The notes under the pieces were generated by a model that was given only the letters and a program-made list of their open reading frames with translations, did not search any database and was not told where the DNA came from. DNA of 64,000 bases, taken from assembly GCF_900110225.1 (NCBI RefSeq), contig NZ_FOCW01000003.1:62001-126000 (forward strand). Reading direction: 5' to 3'. The stretch is from Allobrachymonas denitrificans DSM 15123 (GTDB lineage Bacteria > Pseudomonadota > Gammaproteobacteria > Burkholderiales > Burkholderiaceae_C). A program made the translations under genes and the position numbers. Positions within the stretch are counted from its first letter, which is position 1. Every line of letters begins with the position of its first letter. Positions 47,267 through 57,866 of this stretch are shown piece after piece.

Positions 47267-48292
47267 ATGCAAATCAATGTCCCGCAGATGGCGGAAAGCG
47301 TGGTGCGCAGCGAACGACGCGGTGTGGCCAAGGCCATCACCCTGCTCGAATCGACGCGCCCCGACCATCGCGTGCTGGCCGACGAACTGCTGACCGCCTT
47401 GCTGCCCCATACCGGAAAATCCTTCCGTCTGGGCCTGAGCGGCGTTCCCGGCGTCGGCAAGTCGACCTTCATCGAGTCCCTCGGCATCTACCTGATCCGG
47501 CAGGGCCTGAAAGTGGCCGTGCTGGCCATCGACCCGTCCTCCAGCCTGTCCGGCGGCTCCATCCTGGGTGACAAGACCCGCATGGAGCGACTGAGCATGG
47601 AGCAGGATGCCTATATCCGCCCGAGCCCGAGCAGCTGCAACCTCGGTGGCGTTGCCGAGAAGACACGCGAAGCCATGCTGGTGTGCGAAGCCGCCGGCTA
47701 TGACGTGGTCATCATCGAGACCGTGGGTGTGGGCCAGAGCGAAACCGCCGTTGCCAACATGACCGACATGTTCGTGGTGCTGCAGTTGCCCAATGCGGGC
47801 GACGACCTGCAGGCGATCAAGAAGGGCGTGATGGAGATGGCCGACCTCGTCGTCATCAACAAGGCGGACATCGACCCGGTGGCCGCCACGCGCGCGCAGG
47901 CACAGATCACCTCGAGCCTGCGCCTCTTTGCCATGCACGGCAATCCCGAGCATGGCGCACACGATGCTGCCAGCCAGAAGGCACAATGGCAGCCCAAGGT
48001 GCTCCAGATCAGTGCCTTGCAGGGCAGCGGGGTGGATAATTTCTGGAATACGGTGCAGGAGTACCGCCAGATCAACGCCGACAATGGCCATATCGCTCAG
48101 CGGCGCCAGGATCAGTCGCTGGCATGGATGTGGGAACGCATCGATGCCGGCCTCAAGCAGGCGTTCCGTCAGAACGCAGGCGTGCGCGACAGCCTGCCGC
48201 AGTTCACCGAGCAGGTGCGCGACGGCAAGATTGCAGCCTCCACGGCCGCACGGCAGTTGCTGCAGGCGTTCCAGGGCCAGACGGGGCTGTAA
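47267..48292 (+). CDS. meaB: Methylmalonyl-CoA mutase-associated GTPase MeaB (ArgK)
   Basis: A 341-residue G3E-family GTPase that gates adenosylcobalamin loading and protects the mutase. The P-loop is GVPGVGKST. LAIDPSSSLSGGSILGDKTRM, ETVGVGQSE and the G4 motif VINKAD are all intact. The C-terminal dimerisation part ends TAARQLLQAFQGQTGL. The ATG at 47267 gives MQINVPQMAESVVRSERRG; a TTG 14 codons upstream is less likely. It lies between mcm and pccB, the common order. Confidence 0.95.
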   Translation: MQINVPQMAESVVRSERRGVAKAITLLESTRPDHRVLADELLTALLPHTGKSFRLGLSGVPGVGKSTFIESLGIYLIRQGLKVAVLAIDPSSSLSGGSILGDKTRMERLSMEQDAYIRPSPSSCNLGGVAEKTREAMLVCEAAGYDVVIIETVGVGQSETAVANMTDMFVVLQLPNAGDDLQAIKKGVMEMADLVVINKADIDPVAATRAQAQITSSLRLFAMHGNPEHGAHDAASQKAQWQPKVLQISALQGSGVDNFWNTVQEYRQINADNGHIAQRRQDQSLAWMWERIDAGLKQAFRQNAGVRDSLPQFTEQVRDGKIAASTAARQLLQAFQGQTGL

Positions 48293-48377
48293 GCGCAGAA
48301 ATTTGCGGCGTTCGCCAACAGGCGGGCGCCAAACGGTTTTGGTATTTAGTTAATGCAACCTTTCAGAAGGACTTGTG

Positions 48378-49910
<1,533 letters not shown>

Positions 49911-49960
49911 TCACGGCCTGACCGCGAACCGTTTCGAATTCATTATTGGAAGAGCACTTC

Positions 49961-52021
49961 ATGTTTACCAAAATCCTGATTGCGAACCGCGGTGAGATCG
50001 CCTGCCGTGTGATCGCTACCGCCAAGAAAATGGGCATCGCCACAGTGGCGGTGTATTCCGACGCCGACAAGGACGCGCGCTTCGTGCAGATGGCCGACGA
50101 GGCCGTGCGCCTGGGCCCGCCGCCTTCCCGCGAGTCCTACCTGCTGGCTGACAAGATCATCGAGGCTGCCAAGGCCACCGGTGCCCAGGGTATCCACCCC
50201 GGCTACGGCTTCCTGAGCGAGAACGAGGCTTTTGCCCGCCGCTGCGAGGAAGAGGGCATTGCCTTCATCGGTCCCAAGTTTGAGGCCATTGCCGCCATGG
50301 GCGACAAGATTGCTTCCAAGAAGCTGGCCAACGAAGCCAAGGTCAACACCATCCCCGGCTACAACGATCCGATCGAGACGCCCGAGCAGGCCGTCGAGAT
50401 TGCCAAGGGCATCGGCTACCCGGTGATGATCAAGGCCTCCGCCGGCGGCGGTGGCAAGGGCCTGCGCGTGGCCTTCAACGACAAGGAAGCGCACGAAGGT
50501 TTCGCCTCCTGCCGTAACGAAGCCCGCAACAGCTTCGGCGACGACCGCGTCTTCATCGAGAAGTTCGTCGAGCAGCCGCGCCACATCGAGATCCAGGTGC
50601 TGGGCGACAGCTTCGGCAACGTGATCTACCTGAACGAGCGCGAGTGCTCGATCCAGCGCCGTCACCAGAAGGTGATCGAGGAAGCTCCGTCTCCCTTCAT
50701 CAGCGACGAAACCCGCAAGGCCATGGGCGAGCAGGCCGTGGCTCTGGCCAAGGCCGTGAAATACCAGTCCGCCGGTACGGTGGAATTCGTGGTGGGCAAG
50801 AACCAGGACTTCTACTTCCTGGAAATGAACACCCGCCTGCAGGTGGAGCACCCCGTCACCGAGTTGATTACCGGTCTCGACCTGGTCGAGCAGATGATCC
50901 GCGTGGCTGCCGGCGAAAAGCTGTCCGTGACCCAGGCTGACGTGAAGAAGGAAGGCTGGGCCATCGAGTGCCGTATCAACGCCGAGGATCCCTTCCGCAA
51001 CTTCCTGCCCTCTACCGGCCGTCTGGTGCGTTTCGTGCCGCCGGAGCAGAACCTGTTCCAGGGTGAAGCCACGACCGAGCACGGCGTGCGTGTGGATACC
51101 GGCGTGGTCGACGGCGGCGAGATCTCCATGTACTACGACTCGATGATCGCCAAGCTCATCGTGCACGGTACGGATCGTAATGACGCCATCGCCCGCATGC
51201 GCGAAGCCCTGAACGGCTTCGTGATCAAGGGTGTGCAGAGCAACATCCCGTTCCAGGCCGCGCTGCTGGCGCATCCCAAGTTCGTGAGCGGCGATTTCAA
51301 CACCGGCTTCATCGCGGAGAACTACGCCGACGGCTTCCGTTCCGAAGACGTGCCGCACTCCGACCCGTACTTCATGGTGGCCATGGCTGCGCGCCTGCAC
51401 ATGTGGTACCGCAACCGTGCGCAAGGCCTGCAGGGCCAGTTCTGGGAAGGCTACAAGCGCCTGCCTAGCCGCGAGTTCGTGGTCTGCACGCTGGGCAAGG
51501 ATGGTGACAACCTGTACTCCACCGTGACCCTGGGCGAAGTGGAACTGGGCAAGCCCAGCACCGTGACCGTGCACACGCCCGAAGGCGAGCGCACGTACGA
51601 GGTGCTGGCCGAGTACATGCTGGGCGAGTCCCGCATCACCGGCATGGTGAACGGCGAGCCCTTCGTGCTGCAGATGGAACGTGGCAACCACAAGAACCCG
51701 CTGGCCATCCGCGTGACCCACAACGGCTCCCAGATCGACGCCGTGGTGATGCACCCGCGCACTGCCGAATTGCACAAGCTGATGCCCTACAAGGCACCGC
51801 CGGACATGAGCAAGTACGTGCTGTCCCCGATGCCCGGGCTGCTGGTCAACATCGCGGTGCAGCCCGGCCAGAAGGTCCAGGCGGGCGAGCGCGTTGCCGT
51901 GATCGAAGCCATGAAGATGGAAAACATCCTGTTCGCCACCGCCGACGGCGTGGTGAAGGCCATCATGGCCAAGGAAGGCGAAAGCCTGTGGGTGGACCAG
52001 CCGATCGTTGAATTCGAGTAA
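49961..52021 (+). CDS. pccA: Propionyl-CoA carboxylase biotin-carboxylase subunit (alpha)
   Basis: A 686-residue subunit with biotin carboxylase (MFTKILIANRGEIACRVIATAKKMGIATVAVYSD, the ATP-grasp loop KASAGGGGKGLR, EMNTRLQVEHPVTE), the PCC-type BT domain (about residues 500-600) and a C-terminal biotinyl domain with EAMKMEN (biotin at Lys652). It makes carboxybiotin from bicarbonate and ATP for PccB. The ATG at 49961 has GGAAGAG upstream. It is the last gene of the unit, with a strong terminator at 52036. Confidence 0.95.
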   Translation: MFTKILIANRGEIACRVIATAKKMGIATVAVYSDADKDARFVQMADEAVRLGPPPSRESYLLADKIIEAAKATGAQGIHPGYGFLSENEAFARRCEEEGIAFIGPKFEAIAAMGDKIASKKLANEAKVNTIPGYNDPIETPEQAVEIAKGIGYPVMIKASAGGGGKGLRVAFNDKEAHEGFASCRNEARNSFGDDRVFIEKFVEQPRHIEIQVLGDSFGNVIYLNERECSIQRRHQKVIEEAPSPFISDETRKAMGEQAVALAKAVKYQSAGTVEFVVGKNQDFYFLEMNTRLQVEHPVTELITGLDLVEQMIRVAAGEKLSVTQADVKKEGWAIECRINAEDPFRNFLPSTGRLVRFVPPEQNLFQGEATTEHGVRVDTGVVDGGEISMYYDSMIAKLIVHGTDRNDAIARMREALNGFVIKGVQSNIPFQAALLAHPKFVSGDFNTGFIAENYADGFRSEDVPHSDPYFMVAMAARLHMWYRNRAQGLQGQFWEGYKRLPSREFVVCTLGKDGDNLYSTVTLGEVELGKPSTVTVHTPEGERTYEVLAEYMLGESRITGMVNGEPFVLQMERGNHKNPLAIRVTHNGSQIDAVVMHPRTAELHKLMPYKAPPDMSKYVLSPMPGLLVNIAVQPGQKVQAGERVAVIEAMKMENILFATADGVVKAIMAKEGESLWVDQPIVEFE

Positions 52022-52035
52022 GCTGTAGCCCTTGG

Positions 52036-52070
52036 TGGCCGGCGCGTGAGCGCCGGCCATTTGTTTTTGT
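52036..52070 (+). terminator. Rho-independent terminator of the mcm-pcc operon
   Basis: TGGCCGGCGC-GTGA-GCGCCGGCCA followed by TTTGTTTTTG: a perfect 10-base stem with a GNRA-type tetraloop, 15 bases after the pccA stop. Confidence 0.93.
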
Positions 52071-52103
52071 GCCGTGCCGGATGTGTGAGGAGGAGACCGG
52101 GTC

Positions 52104-52748
52104 ATGAACCATGCTCAAGCCCGCATTGATGAAAGCTGCTGTCTGCTGGTGGTGGATGCCCAGAATGGCTTCATGCCCGGAGGCGGCCTGCCGGTGGCCG
52201 ATGGCGACGCCATTGTTCCCGTCATCAACCGCATTGCGCCGCTGTTTGCCAATGCCGTGATCACGCAGGACTGGCATCCGGCCGATCATGTGTCCTTTGC
52301 GGCCAATCATGCCGGACGCCAGCCGTTCGACACCATCATGCTTCCCTATGGCGAGCAGGTGCTCTGGCCCGTGCATTGCGTGCAGGGCACACAGGATGCC
52401 GAACTGCATCCCGATCTGCAGCTCACGCAGGCGCAGCTCATCATCCGCAAGGGCTTCCATCGTGAGGTGGACAGCTACTCGGCCTTTGTCGAGGCAGACC
52501 GCACGACGACCACCGGACTCGCTGCCTATCTGCAGGCGCGCGGCATTCGCCAGCTGTACCTATGTGGCCTGGCAACCGACTACTGCGTGGCCTGGAGTGC
52601 GCTGGATGCGCGCAAGGCCGGATTTTCCGTCACCGTCATCGAGGATGCCTGCCGCGCCATCGACCTGAATGGATCGCTGGCCAAGGCCTGGGCCGATATG
52701 GACGCTGCCGGTGTGCAGCGCGTGGTTGCCTCGGATCTGCTGGGTTGA
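52104..52748 (+). CDS. pncA: Nicotinamidase
   Basis: A 214-residue isochorismatase-fold amidase: nicotinamide to nicotinate for NAD salvage. The catalytic triad is Asp18 (LVVDAQNGF), Lys116 (IIRKGF) and Cys161 (GLATDYCVAW); the metal residues are Asp56, His58 (TQDWHP) and His91 (WPVHCVQGT). The ATG at 52104 with GGAGGAGA upstream is a good start. It is placed after the mcm-pcc terminator, so it needs a promoter in the 83-base gap or read-through. It may form a unit with the genes to 57004, but spacing to the next gene is 75 bases. Confidence 0.95.
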   Translation: MNHAQARIDESCCLLVVDAQNGFMPGGGLPVADGDAIVPVINRIAPLFANAVITQDWHPADHVSFAANHAGRQPFDTIMLPYGEQVLWPVHCVQGTQDAELHPDLQLTQAQLIIRKGFHREVDSYSAFVEADRTTTTGLAAYLQARGIRQLYLCGLATDYCVAWSALDARKAGFSVTVIEDACRAIDLNGSLAKAWADMDAAGVQRVVASDLLG

Positions 52749-52823
52749 TGTGCCTGTGCATGGGGGCGGCAGGCCATCCGCCAGTGCGCACGGCTGTTTG
52801 TTGATGCAAGCTGTTGAATCTGC

Positions 52824-53117
52824 ATGTCATTTGTTCTGAAAATCTCCATTCACGCCACGCCGGGCGCCAAGCGCACCGAGGCGGCGGGCCTGTATGGGGA
52901 TGCCCTGCGGGTGCGCCTGGGCGCACCACCTGTGGATGGCAAGGCCAACGAGGCGCTGATTGCCTGGGCGGCGGAAACCTTTGGCGTGGTGCGCAAGCAG
53001 GTCGACCTGCTGCATGGCGCGGCAGGCCGGCAGAAGGTGCTGGCCATTCAATTTCCCGACGCCGCTGCACTGGCGCAAGCGCAAGCCTTGCTGGCACGCT
53101 TGCGTGGAGAAAACTGA
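52824..53117 (+). CDS. DUF167 (YggU-family) protein
   Basis: A 97-residue DUF167 protein of unknown function, with a small alpha-beta fold: PGAKRTEAAGLYGDALRVRLGAPPVDGKANEALIAWAAETFGVVRKQVDLLHGAAGRQK is the family signature. Related proteins often sit with YggT or with nucleotide-pool genes; here it is between pncA and bioF, with 10 bases to bioF, so it is probably cotranscribed with the biotin genes. Confidence 0.9.
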   Translation: MSFVLKISIHATPGAKRTEAAGLYGDALRVRLGAPPVDGKANEALIAWAAETFGVVRKQVDLLHGAAGRQKVLAIQFPDAAALAQAQALLARLRGEN

Positions 53118-53127
53118 TGGAGTCCGC

Positions 53128-54327
53128 ATGCTGATTGCCCATTTGCGGGAAGAACTGGATCGTCTGGCTGCCGAGGGCCTGCAGCGGCGCCGACGCGTTG
53201 TGCAGACTCCGTGCGGCCCGGAGCAGCGTCTGTCAGGGCAGCAGCAGCCGCTGCTGTCCTTCTGCAGCAATGACTATCTCGGTCTGGCGCAGCATCCTGC
53301 CCTGATCCAGGCGCTGGCCGAAGGCGCTGCGCGCTGGGGCGTGGGCGCGGGTGCCTCGCATCTGGTCAGCGGCCACATGCAGGTGCACGAAGACGTGGAA
53401 ACTGCATTTGCGCGCTGGCAGCAGGCCCATATCCCCGAGGCGCAGGCCTTGCTGTTCGGCAGTGGTTTCATGGCCAACATGGCGCTGATGACGGCACTGG
53501 GCGGCAGTGATGCGACCATTTTTGCCGACAAGCTGAACCATGCCTCGCTCATCGACGGCGGCTTGCTGGCGCAGGCCGAGATGCGCCGTTATCCGCATGG
53601 GCAGCTCGAACAGCTGGAGCGCCTGCTGCAGCGCTGCACGACACCCATTCGTCTGATCGTGACCGATGCCGTTTTCAGCATGGACGGGGATGTGGCCGAT
53701 CTGCCGGGGCTGCTGCGGCTGGCCGAGGCCTACGACGCCTGGCTGGTGATCGACGATGCGCATGGCCTGGGAGTGCTGGGCACGCAGGGCCACGGCAGTC
53801 TGGAGCATTTCGGCCTGCACAGCGAACGCCTGATCTGGATGGGAACGCTGGGCAAGGCCATGGGAGTGGCGGGCGCCGTGGTGGTGGCCCATGCCACCAT
53901 CATCGACTGGCTGGTACAGCGTGCGCGGCCCTATATCTACACCACCGGCATGCCGCCGGCGCTGGCGCATGTGCTGCTGGCGTCGATGGCGCTGGTCGAG
54001 TCGGAAGAGGGCGCCGCCCGCCGTGCGCATCTGCAGGCCATGATCGGGCGCTTGCGCGAGGGACTGTGGGCCTTGCTGTTCGGACATGCGCACTGGAGCC
54101 TGCCTGAGTCGTCGACTGCCATTCAGCCGCTGATCGTCGGCAGCAATGAGGAGGCCTTGCACCTGTCGGCTGCACTGGAACGGCAGGGCCTATGGGTGCC
54201 TGCGATCCGGCCACCTACCGTACCTGCCGGCACGGCGCGCCTGCGCTTCACCCTGAGCGCCGCCCACACGGGCGAGCAGCTGGACCGATTGCTGGCGACG
54301 CTCGCCCGCATGGAGGGGGTGGCATGA
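53128..54327 (+). CDS. bioF: 8-amino-7-oxononanoate synthase
   Basis: A 399-residue PLP enzyme joining pimeloyl-ACP/CoA and L-alanine, with loss of CO2, to 8-amino-7-oxononanoate in biotin synthesis. LLSFCSNDYLGLAQHP is the AONS N-terminal marker, DAVFSMDGDVADL and VIDDAHGLGVLG follow, and the PLP lysine is in WMGTLGKAMGVAG. The ATG at 53128 with GGAG upstream is chosen; in-frame sequence before it is shadow of the DUF167 gene. It is 10 bases after DUF167 and 67 bases before bioD. Confidence 0.95.
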   Translation: MLIAHLREELDRLAAEGLQRRRRVVQTPCGPEQRLSGQQQPLLSFCSNDYLGLAQHPALIQALAEGAARWGVGAGASHLVSGHMQVHEDVETAFARWQQAHIPEAQALLFGSGFMANMALMTALGGSDATIFADKLNHASLIDGGLLAQAEMRRYPHGQLEQLERLLQRCTTPIRLIVTDAVFSMDGDVADLPGLLRLAEAYDAWLVIDDAHGLGVLGTQGHGSLEHFGLHSERLIWMGTLGKAMGVAGAVVVAHATIIDWLVQRARPYIYTTGMPPALAHVLLASMALVESEEGAARRAHLQAMIGRLREGLWALLFGHAHWSLPESSTAIQPLIVGSNEEALHLSAALERQGLWVPAIRPPTVPAGTARLRFTLSAAHTGEQLDRLLATLARMEGVA

Positions 54328-54394
54328 GGCAGGTCGGGTCATGGTTGCAGCAAACGTGCTGCAGGGATCTGGAAGAATCTGGAGATTGCCTGTG

Positions 54395-55177
54395 ATGCAG
54401 GATGTGGCTGGAACGGGATTGCGTGGCTGTTTTGTCACGGGGACCGATACGGAAGTGGGCAAGACGCGCGTGAGCTCCGGCCTGTTGCGCTGGCTGGCAC
54501 GACAGGGCGTGCGTGCTGGGGGCTACAAGCCTGTGGCTGCCGGCATGGAGCAGGACGCCCAGGGGCGCTGGTTCAACGTAGATGTGCGCGTGCTGCAGCA
54601 GGCCAGCTCGGTGCCGCTGGAAGAGTCGCAGATCTGCACGGCCCAGTTGCGTCTGGCCTGTGCTCCGCACATCGCGGCCGAGCGTGAAGGACGGTCCATC
54701 GATCGTGCGGGCCTGATCGTCGGTGCGCACCGCGTGGCAGCCATGACCGAGCGCGTGGTGGTCGAAGGTGCGGGTGGCCTGTGCGTGCCGCTGGGCGAGG
54801 GCTGGAACAGTGCCGACCTGATGGCGGATCTGCAGCTGCCGGTGGTGCTGGTGGTTGGCATGCGGCTCGGTTGCATCAACCACGCCTTGCTGACTGCGGA
54901 GGCCATTCGTGCGCGTGGCCTGGAGCTGGCAGGCTGGGTGGCCAACACGGTGCAGCCCGCCATGCCGTTTTTCGGCGAGAACCTGAACACCCTGCGCCAG
55001 GAGATGCAGCGGCGATTCCAGACGCCTTGCCTGGGCGTGGTGCCGCATCTGGCGTCACCCACGGCCGATGCCATTGCCGACAGCCTCGACAGCGCCTTGC
55101 TGCACCATGTGTTTGCGCTGAATCAGGAATCCGGCAGTGCAATGGCTGCCGGACTGGCTCCGGAGCGGAACCGGTAG
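54395..55177 (+). CDS. bioD: Dethiobiotin synthetase
   Basis: A 260-residue ATP-dependent carboxylase: 7,8-diaminopelargonate, CO2 and ATP to dethiobiotin. The P-loop FVTGTDTEVGKTRVS opens the protein, GYKPVAAGMEQ holds the substrate Lys/Thr region, and VVEGAGGLCVPL follows. GTG at 54392 or ATG at 54395 may be used; the second is taken. bioA and bioB are not in the window. A cytochrome P450 starts 14 bases after the stop, so bioF-bioD-P450 is one transcript by spacing. Confidence 0.94.
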   Translation: MQDVAGTGLRGCFVTGTDTEVGKTRVSSGLLRWLARQGVRAGGYKPVAAGMEQDAQGRWFNVDVRVLQQASSVPLEESQICTAQLRLACAPHIAAEREGRSIDRAGLIVGAHRVAAMTERVVVEGAGGLCVPLGEGWNSADLMADLQLPVVLVVGMRLGCINHALLTAEAIRARGLELAGWVANTVQPAMPFFGENLNTLRQEMQRRFQTPCLGVVPHLASPTADAIADSLDSALLHHVFALNQESGSAMAAGLAPERNR

Positions 55178-55191
55178 ACAATGACCGACCT

Positions 55192-56427
55192 ATGAACGCT
55201 ATTCTTGAAAAACCGGCAGAACTGCTGCCGGACTTTGAAGTGAATCCCTACGCCACCTATGCCTTGTGGCGTGAAGCAGCCCCCGTGGTGTGGAGCGATG
55301 CCTTTTTTGGAGGGGCCTGGCTCTTGACGCGCCATGCCGATGTGGAGGCCGCCCTGCGTGATCCGCGGCTGTCGGCCCAGCGGACCGGTGGCTGGGTGAT
55401 GGATGTGGCCGAGGGCGACCGTGCAGCGCTGGGCCCGTTCCAGCGCCTGTTTGCCCGCGCCTTGCTGTTTCTGGATCAACCCGAACACCCGCGCCTGCGC
55501 CAGGTGCTGATGCCGGCATTCCGCCCGCAGCGCCTGCAGGCGCTGCAGCCTGAAATCGAACAGTTCGCTGCCGAACTGGTGGATGCACTTCCGCGTACCG
55601 AACCATTCGATTTCATGGAGCGCATCGCACGACCCTTGCCAGTGCGCGTGATCGCGCGCATCATGGGTGTGGATCTGGCTCTTGAAAGCGATTTCATGCG
55701 CTGGGCGGATGATCTGGCAGCCTTCATCGGCGCCGTTCGCCCGACGACCGAGCAGGCGCGCATCGCGCAGAAGAGCCTGCTGGAGATGGCTGCCTACTTC
55801 GAGCAGGACCTGCTGCCGCGTCGCCGCCGCAATCCCGAGGACGATCTGGTGACGGAGCTGGTGCAGGCCCGCGACGATGGCCGCATCACTTCCGACACCG
55901 AACTGCTGGCCCAGTGCGCCATGCTGCTGTTTGCCGGCTACGAAACCACGCGCAACCTGCTGGGCAACGGCATGCTGGTGCTGATGGAACACCGCGACCA
56001 GTGGGATCTGTTGTGCCGTGATCCGGCGCTGGTGCCCCAAGCCGTGCGCGAGTTGCTGCGTTTCGACAGCCCGGTGCAATGGACCGGCCGCCGCGTGGCC
56101 AGCAGCATGGTGCTGCACGGCCAGCAGTTGCGCCGCGGCGATCTGGTGTTGCCGCTGATCGGATCGGCCAACCATGATCCGAGGCGCCACTCCGATCCCG
56201 ACAGGCTGGATGTGCAGCGCGCGAATCCGGGCGCGCTGTCTTTCGGCAGTGGGGCGCATGTGTGCATAGGCGCCGCGCTGACGCAGATGGAGGCCCAGAC
56301 CCTGTTCACGCAACTGGTGCAGAAGCGCCCGGATCTGGTGCAGGCCGGGCCGGTGGTCCGCAACGGCAATCCGGTCTATCGCGGCATTCTCGCGCTGCCG
56401 GTGCAGGGTGGCGATGCGCGCACCTGA
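55192..56427 (+). CDS. Cytochrome P450
   Basis: A 411-residue soluble bacterial P450. The heme loop is FGSGAHVCIGAAL, with Cys358 as thiolate ligand; the I-helix oxygen motif is AGYETT (248-253); ExxR is Glu287-Arg290 (ELLR). All essential elements are intact. It lies 14 bases after bioD and 70 bases before a VOC gene. In Bacillus, the P450 BioI cleaves a fatty acyl-ACP chain to pimelate for biotin, so placement next to bioF-bioD is suggestive. It could equally be a fatty-acid or terpene hydroxylase that happens to be adjacent. No ferredoxin gene is adjacent, although the RnfB-like ferredoxin gene lies convergent nearby. Confidence 0.93.
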   Translation: MNAILEKPAELLPDFEVNPYATYALWREAAPVVWSDAFFGGAWLLTRHADVEAALRDPRLSAQRTGGWVMDVAEGDRAALGPFQRLFARALLFLDQPEHPRLRQVLMPAFRPQRLQALQPEIEQFAAELVDALPRTEPFDFMERIARPLPVRVIARIMGVDLALESDFMRWADDLAAFIGAVRPTTEQARIAQKSLLEMAAYFEQDLLPRRRRNPEDDLVTELVQARDDGRITSDTELLAQCAMLLFAGYETTRNLLGNGMLVLMEHRDQWDLLCRDPALVPQAVRELLRFDSPVQWTGRRVASSMVLHGQQLRRGDLVLPLIGSANHDPRRHSDPDRLDVQRANPGALSFGSGAHVCIGAALTQMEAQTLFTQLVQKRPDLVQAGPVVRNGNPVYRGILALPVQGGDART

Positions 56428-56497
56428 AAGTTTTCCGGGCACCATGGCGTGCCAAAATTGACAGCAGAACATTCATACCATCATCAAGGAGAAACCC

Positions 56498-57004
56498 ATG
56501 ACCCAAACCCCCATCGCCAAAGGCAGCCCGCGTCCGTTCAAGGTGCTGGGCATCCAGCAGATCGCCATTGGCGGCCCGAGCAAGGAGCGTCTGCAGACCC
56601 TCTGGGTGGACATGTTCGGCCTGGAGAAGACCGGCACTTTCCAGAGCGAACGTGAGAACGTGGACGAGGACATCTGCGCCATCGGCAGCGGCCCCTTCAA
56701 GGTGGAAGTGGACCTGATGCAGCCCATGGACCCCGAGAAGAAGCCCGCCGTGCACGCTACGCCGCTGAACCACATCGGCCTGTGGATCGATGACCTGCCG
56801 GTGGCCGTGGAATGGCTGACCGCCCAGGGCGTGCGTTTTGCACCGGGCGGCATCCGCAAGGGCGCTGCCGGTTTCGACATCACCTTCATTCACCCCAAGG
56901 GCAACGAAGAGCTGCCGATTGGTGGCGAAGGCGTGCTGATTGAACTGGTGCAGGCGCCGGAGGAAGTGGTCAAGGCTTTTGCGGCACTGGCCCAAGGCTG
57001 CTGA
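56498..57004 (+). CDS. VOC-superfamily protein, possible methylmalonyl-CoA epimerase
   Basis: A 168-residue glyoxalase-fold protein with two beta-alpha-beta-beta-beta modules. [24 protein letters not shown] and [25 protein letters not shown] resemble methylmalonyl-CoA epimerase, with ligand-like His92 and Glu149. The first ligand position is Gln21 (GIQQIAIGG) rather than the usual His. AAGGAGA eight bases upstream gives a strong start at 56498. Annotation as a lactoylglutathione lyase would also be possible, but the HPK and ELV motifs favour the epimerase side. The epimerase is the only missing step between PCC and the mutase in this window, so the proposal is attractive; it is still inference. 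Confidence 0.8.
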   Translation: MTQTPIAKGSPRPFKVLGIQQIAIGGPSKERLQTLWVDMFGLEKTGTFQSERENVDEDICAIGSGPFKVEVDLMQPMDPEKKPAVHATPLNHIGLWIDDLPVAVEWLTAQGVRFAPGGIRKGAAGFDITFIHPKGNEELPIGGEGVLIELVQAPEEVVKAFAALAQGC

Positions 57005-57069
57005 CAGGCATCGGACCGGTTGCAGGAGCGCAAGTGTGCGCCCATGGCCGGATGGCCGTTGCAATCCGG

Positions 57070-57780
57070 TCAGACGCTCCCTTCGCGGCGCGCCTTGGCC
57101 TTGGCCAGGGCCGCCGCGATGATGGCGCGTTTCTTGTCCAGCACGACCGGATCGGTGTGCTGGCTTTGTTCTTCCAGATGCTCCAGCTTGTGGCGCGCCT
57201 TGTCTTCCAGACGCTCGGCGTTTTCCTGTTCCGCACGGGCCACCTGAAACTGGTGGAAGGTATAGCGCTGCAGCGCCTGCTCAGCCAGCGCCGCTGACCA
57301 GGCCTCCCATCCCGCGCGTGTGCCGCTGATGGGCTCCATGGCGATGCAGTCCACCGGGCAGGCTAGCACACACAGATCGCAGCCGGTGCAGAACGGTTCG
57401 ATCACGGTGTGCATGCGCTTGTTGCTGCCGAGAATCGCATCGGTTGGGCAGGCCTTGATGCACAATGTGCAGCCAATGCACCAGTTCTCGTCGATGATGG
57501 CCACCGTCATCGGACCCTCCTGGCCAAACTCCGCATTCAGCGTCTTGCCTTCGGCGCGCTGCGGCTGGCCCAGCGCTTGGGCAATGCGGTGGATGCCGTC
57601 TTCACCGCCCGGGGGACACTGGTTGATGTCGGCACTGCCATCCACCACCGCCTCGGCATAGCCAGCGCAATCCGGATAGCCACAACGCTGGCACTGCGTT
57701 TGCGGCAGTACGCGGTGTACGGCAAGGGCCGGCCCGGAAAGGGGAACGACGGCGGGAGAATCAGGCGACGGCAATGGCAT
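57070..57780 (-). CDS. RnfB/RsxB-like ferredoxin-type protein without membrane anchor
   Basis: A 236-residue iron-sulfur protein. Cys30, Cys33, Cys38 and Cys55 form the 4Fe-4S site typical of RnfB ([19 protein letters not shown]...CPPGG); two ferredoxin clusters follow at [12 protein letters not shown] (101-112) and [12 protein letters not shown] (131-142). Real RnfB begins with a hydrophobic anchor; here residues 1-25 are Pro/Val-rich but not a convincing helix. The C-terminal 80 residues form a charged helical extension ([26 protein letters not shown]). No other rnf gene is adjacent, so it is not part of an Rnf complex here. It probably moves electrons between soluble enzymes; partner unknown. 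Confidence 0.88.
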   Translation of the reverse strand: MPLPSPDSPAVVPLSGPALAVHRVLPQTQCQRCGYPDCAGYAEAVVDGSADINQCPPGGEDGIHRIAQALGQPQRAEGKTLNAEFGQEGPMTVAIIDENWCIGCTLCIKACPTDAILGSNKRMHTVIEPFCTGCDLCVLACPVDCIAMEPISGTRAGWEAWSAALAEQALQRYTFHQFQVARAEQENAERLEDKARHKLEHLEEQSQHTDPVVLDKKRAIIAAALAKAKARREGSV

Positions 57781-57814
57781 GGCGGAATTATGCCTGCGGG
57801 GTGGGGCGGAAATG

Positions 57815-57845
57815 AAAAAACCCGATGCGGATCAGGCATCGGGTT
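57815..57845 (-). terminator. Rho-independent terminator of the depolymerase gene
   Basis: On the minus strand AACCCGATGC-CTGATCC-GCATCGGGTT runs into TTTT, 22 bases after the stop of the depolymerase gene and 35 bases before the ferredoxin gene start. Confidence 0.92.
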
Positions 57846-57866
57846 GGCTGCAGCCGTTCGGGCTGA

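Noticed and set aside
49943-52105. 720-residue frame antisense to pccA
   Set aside because: Shadow; composition is typical of antisense frames in GC-rich DNA.
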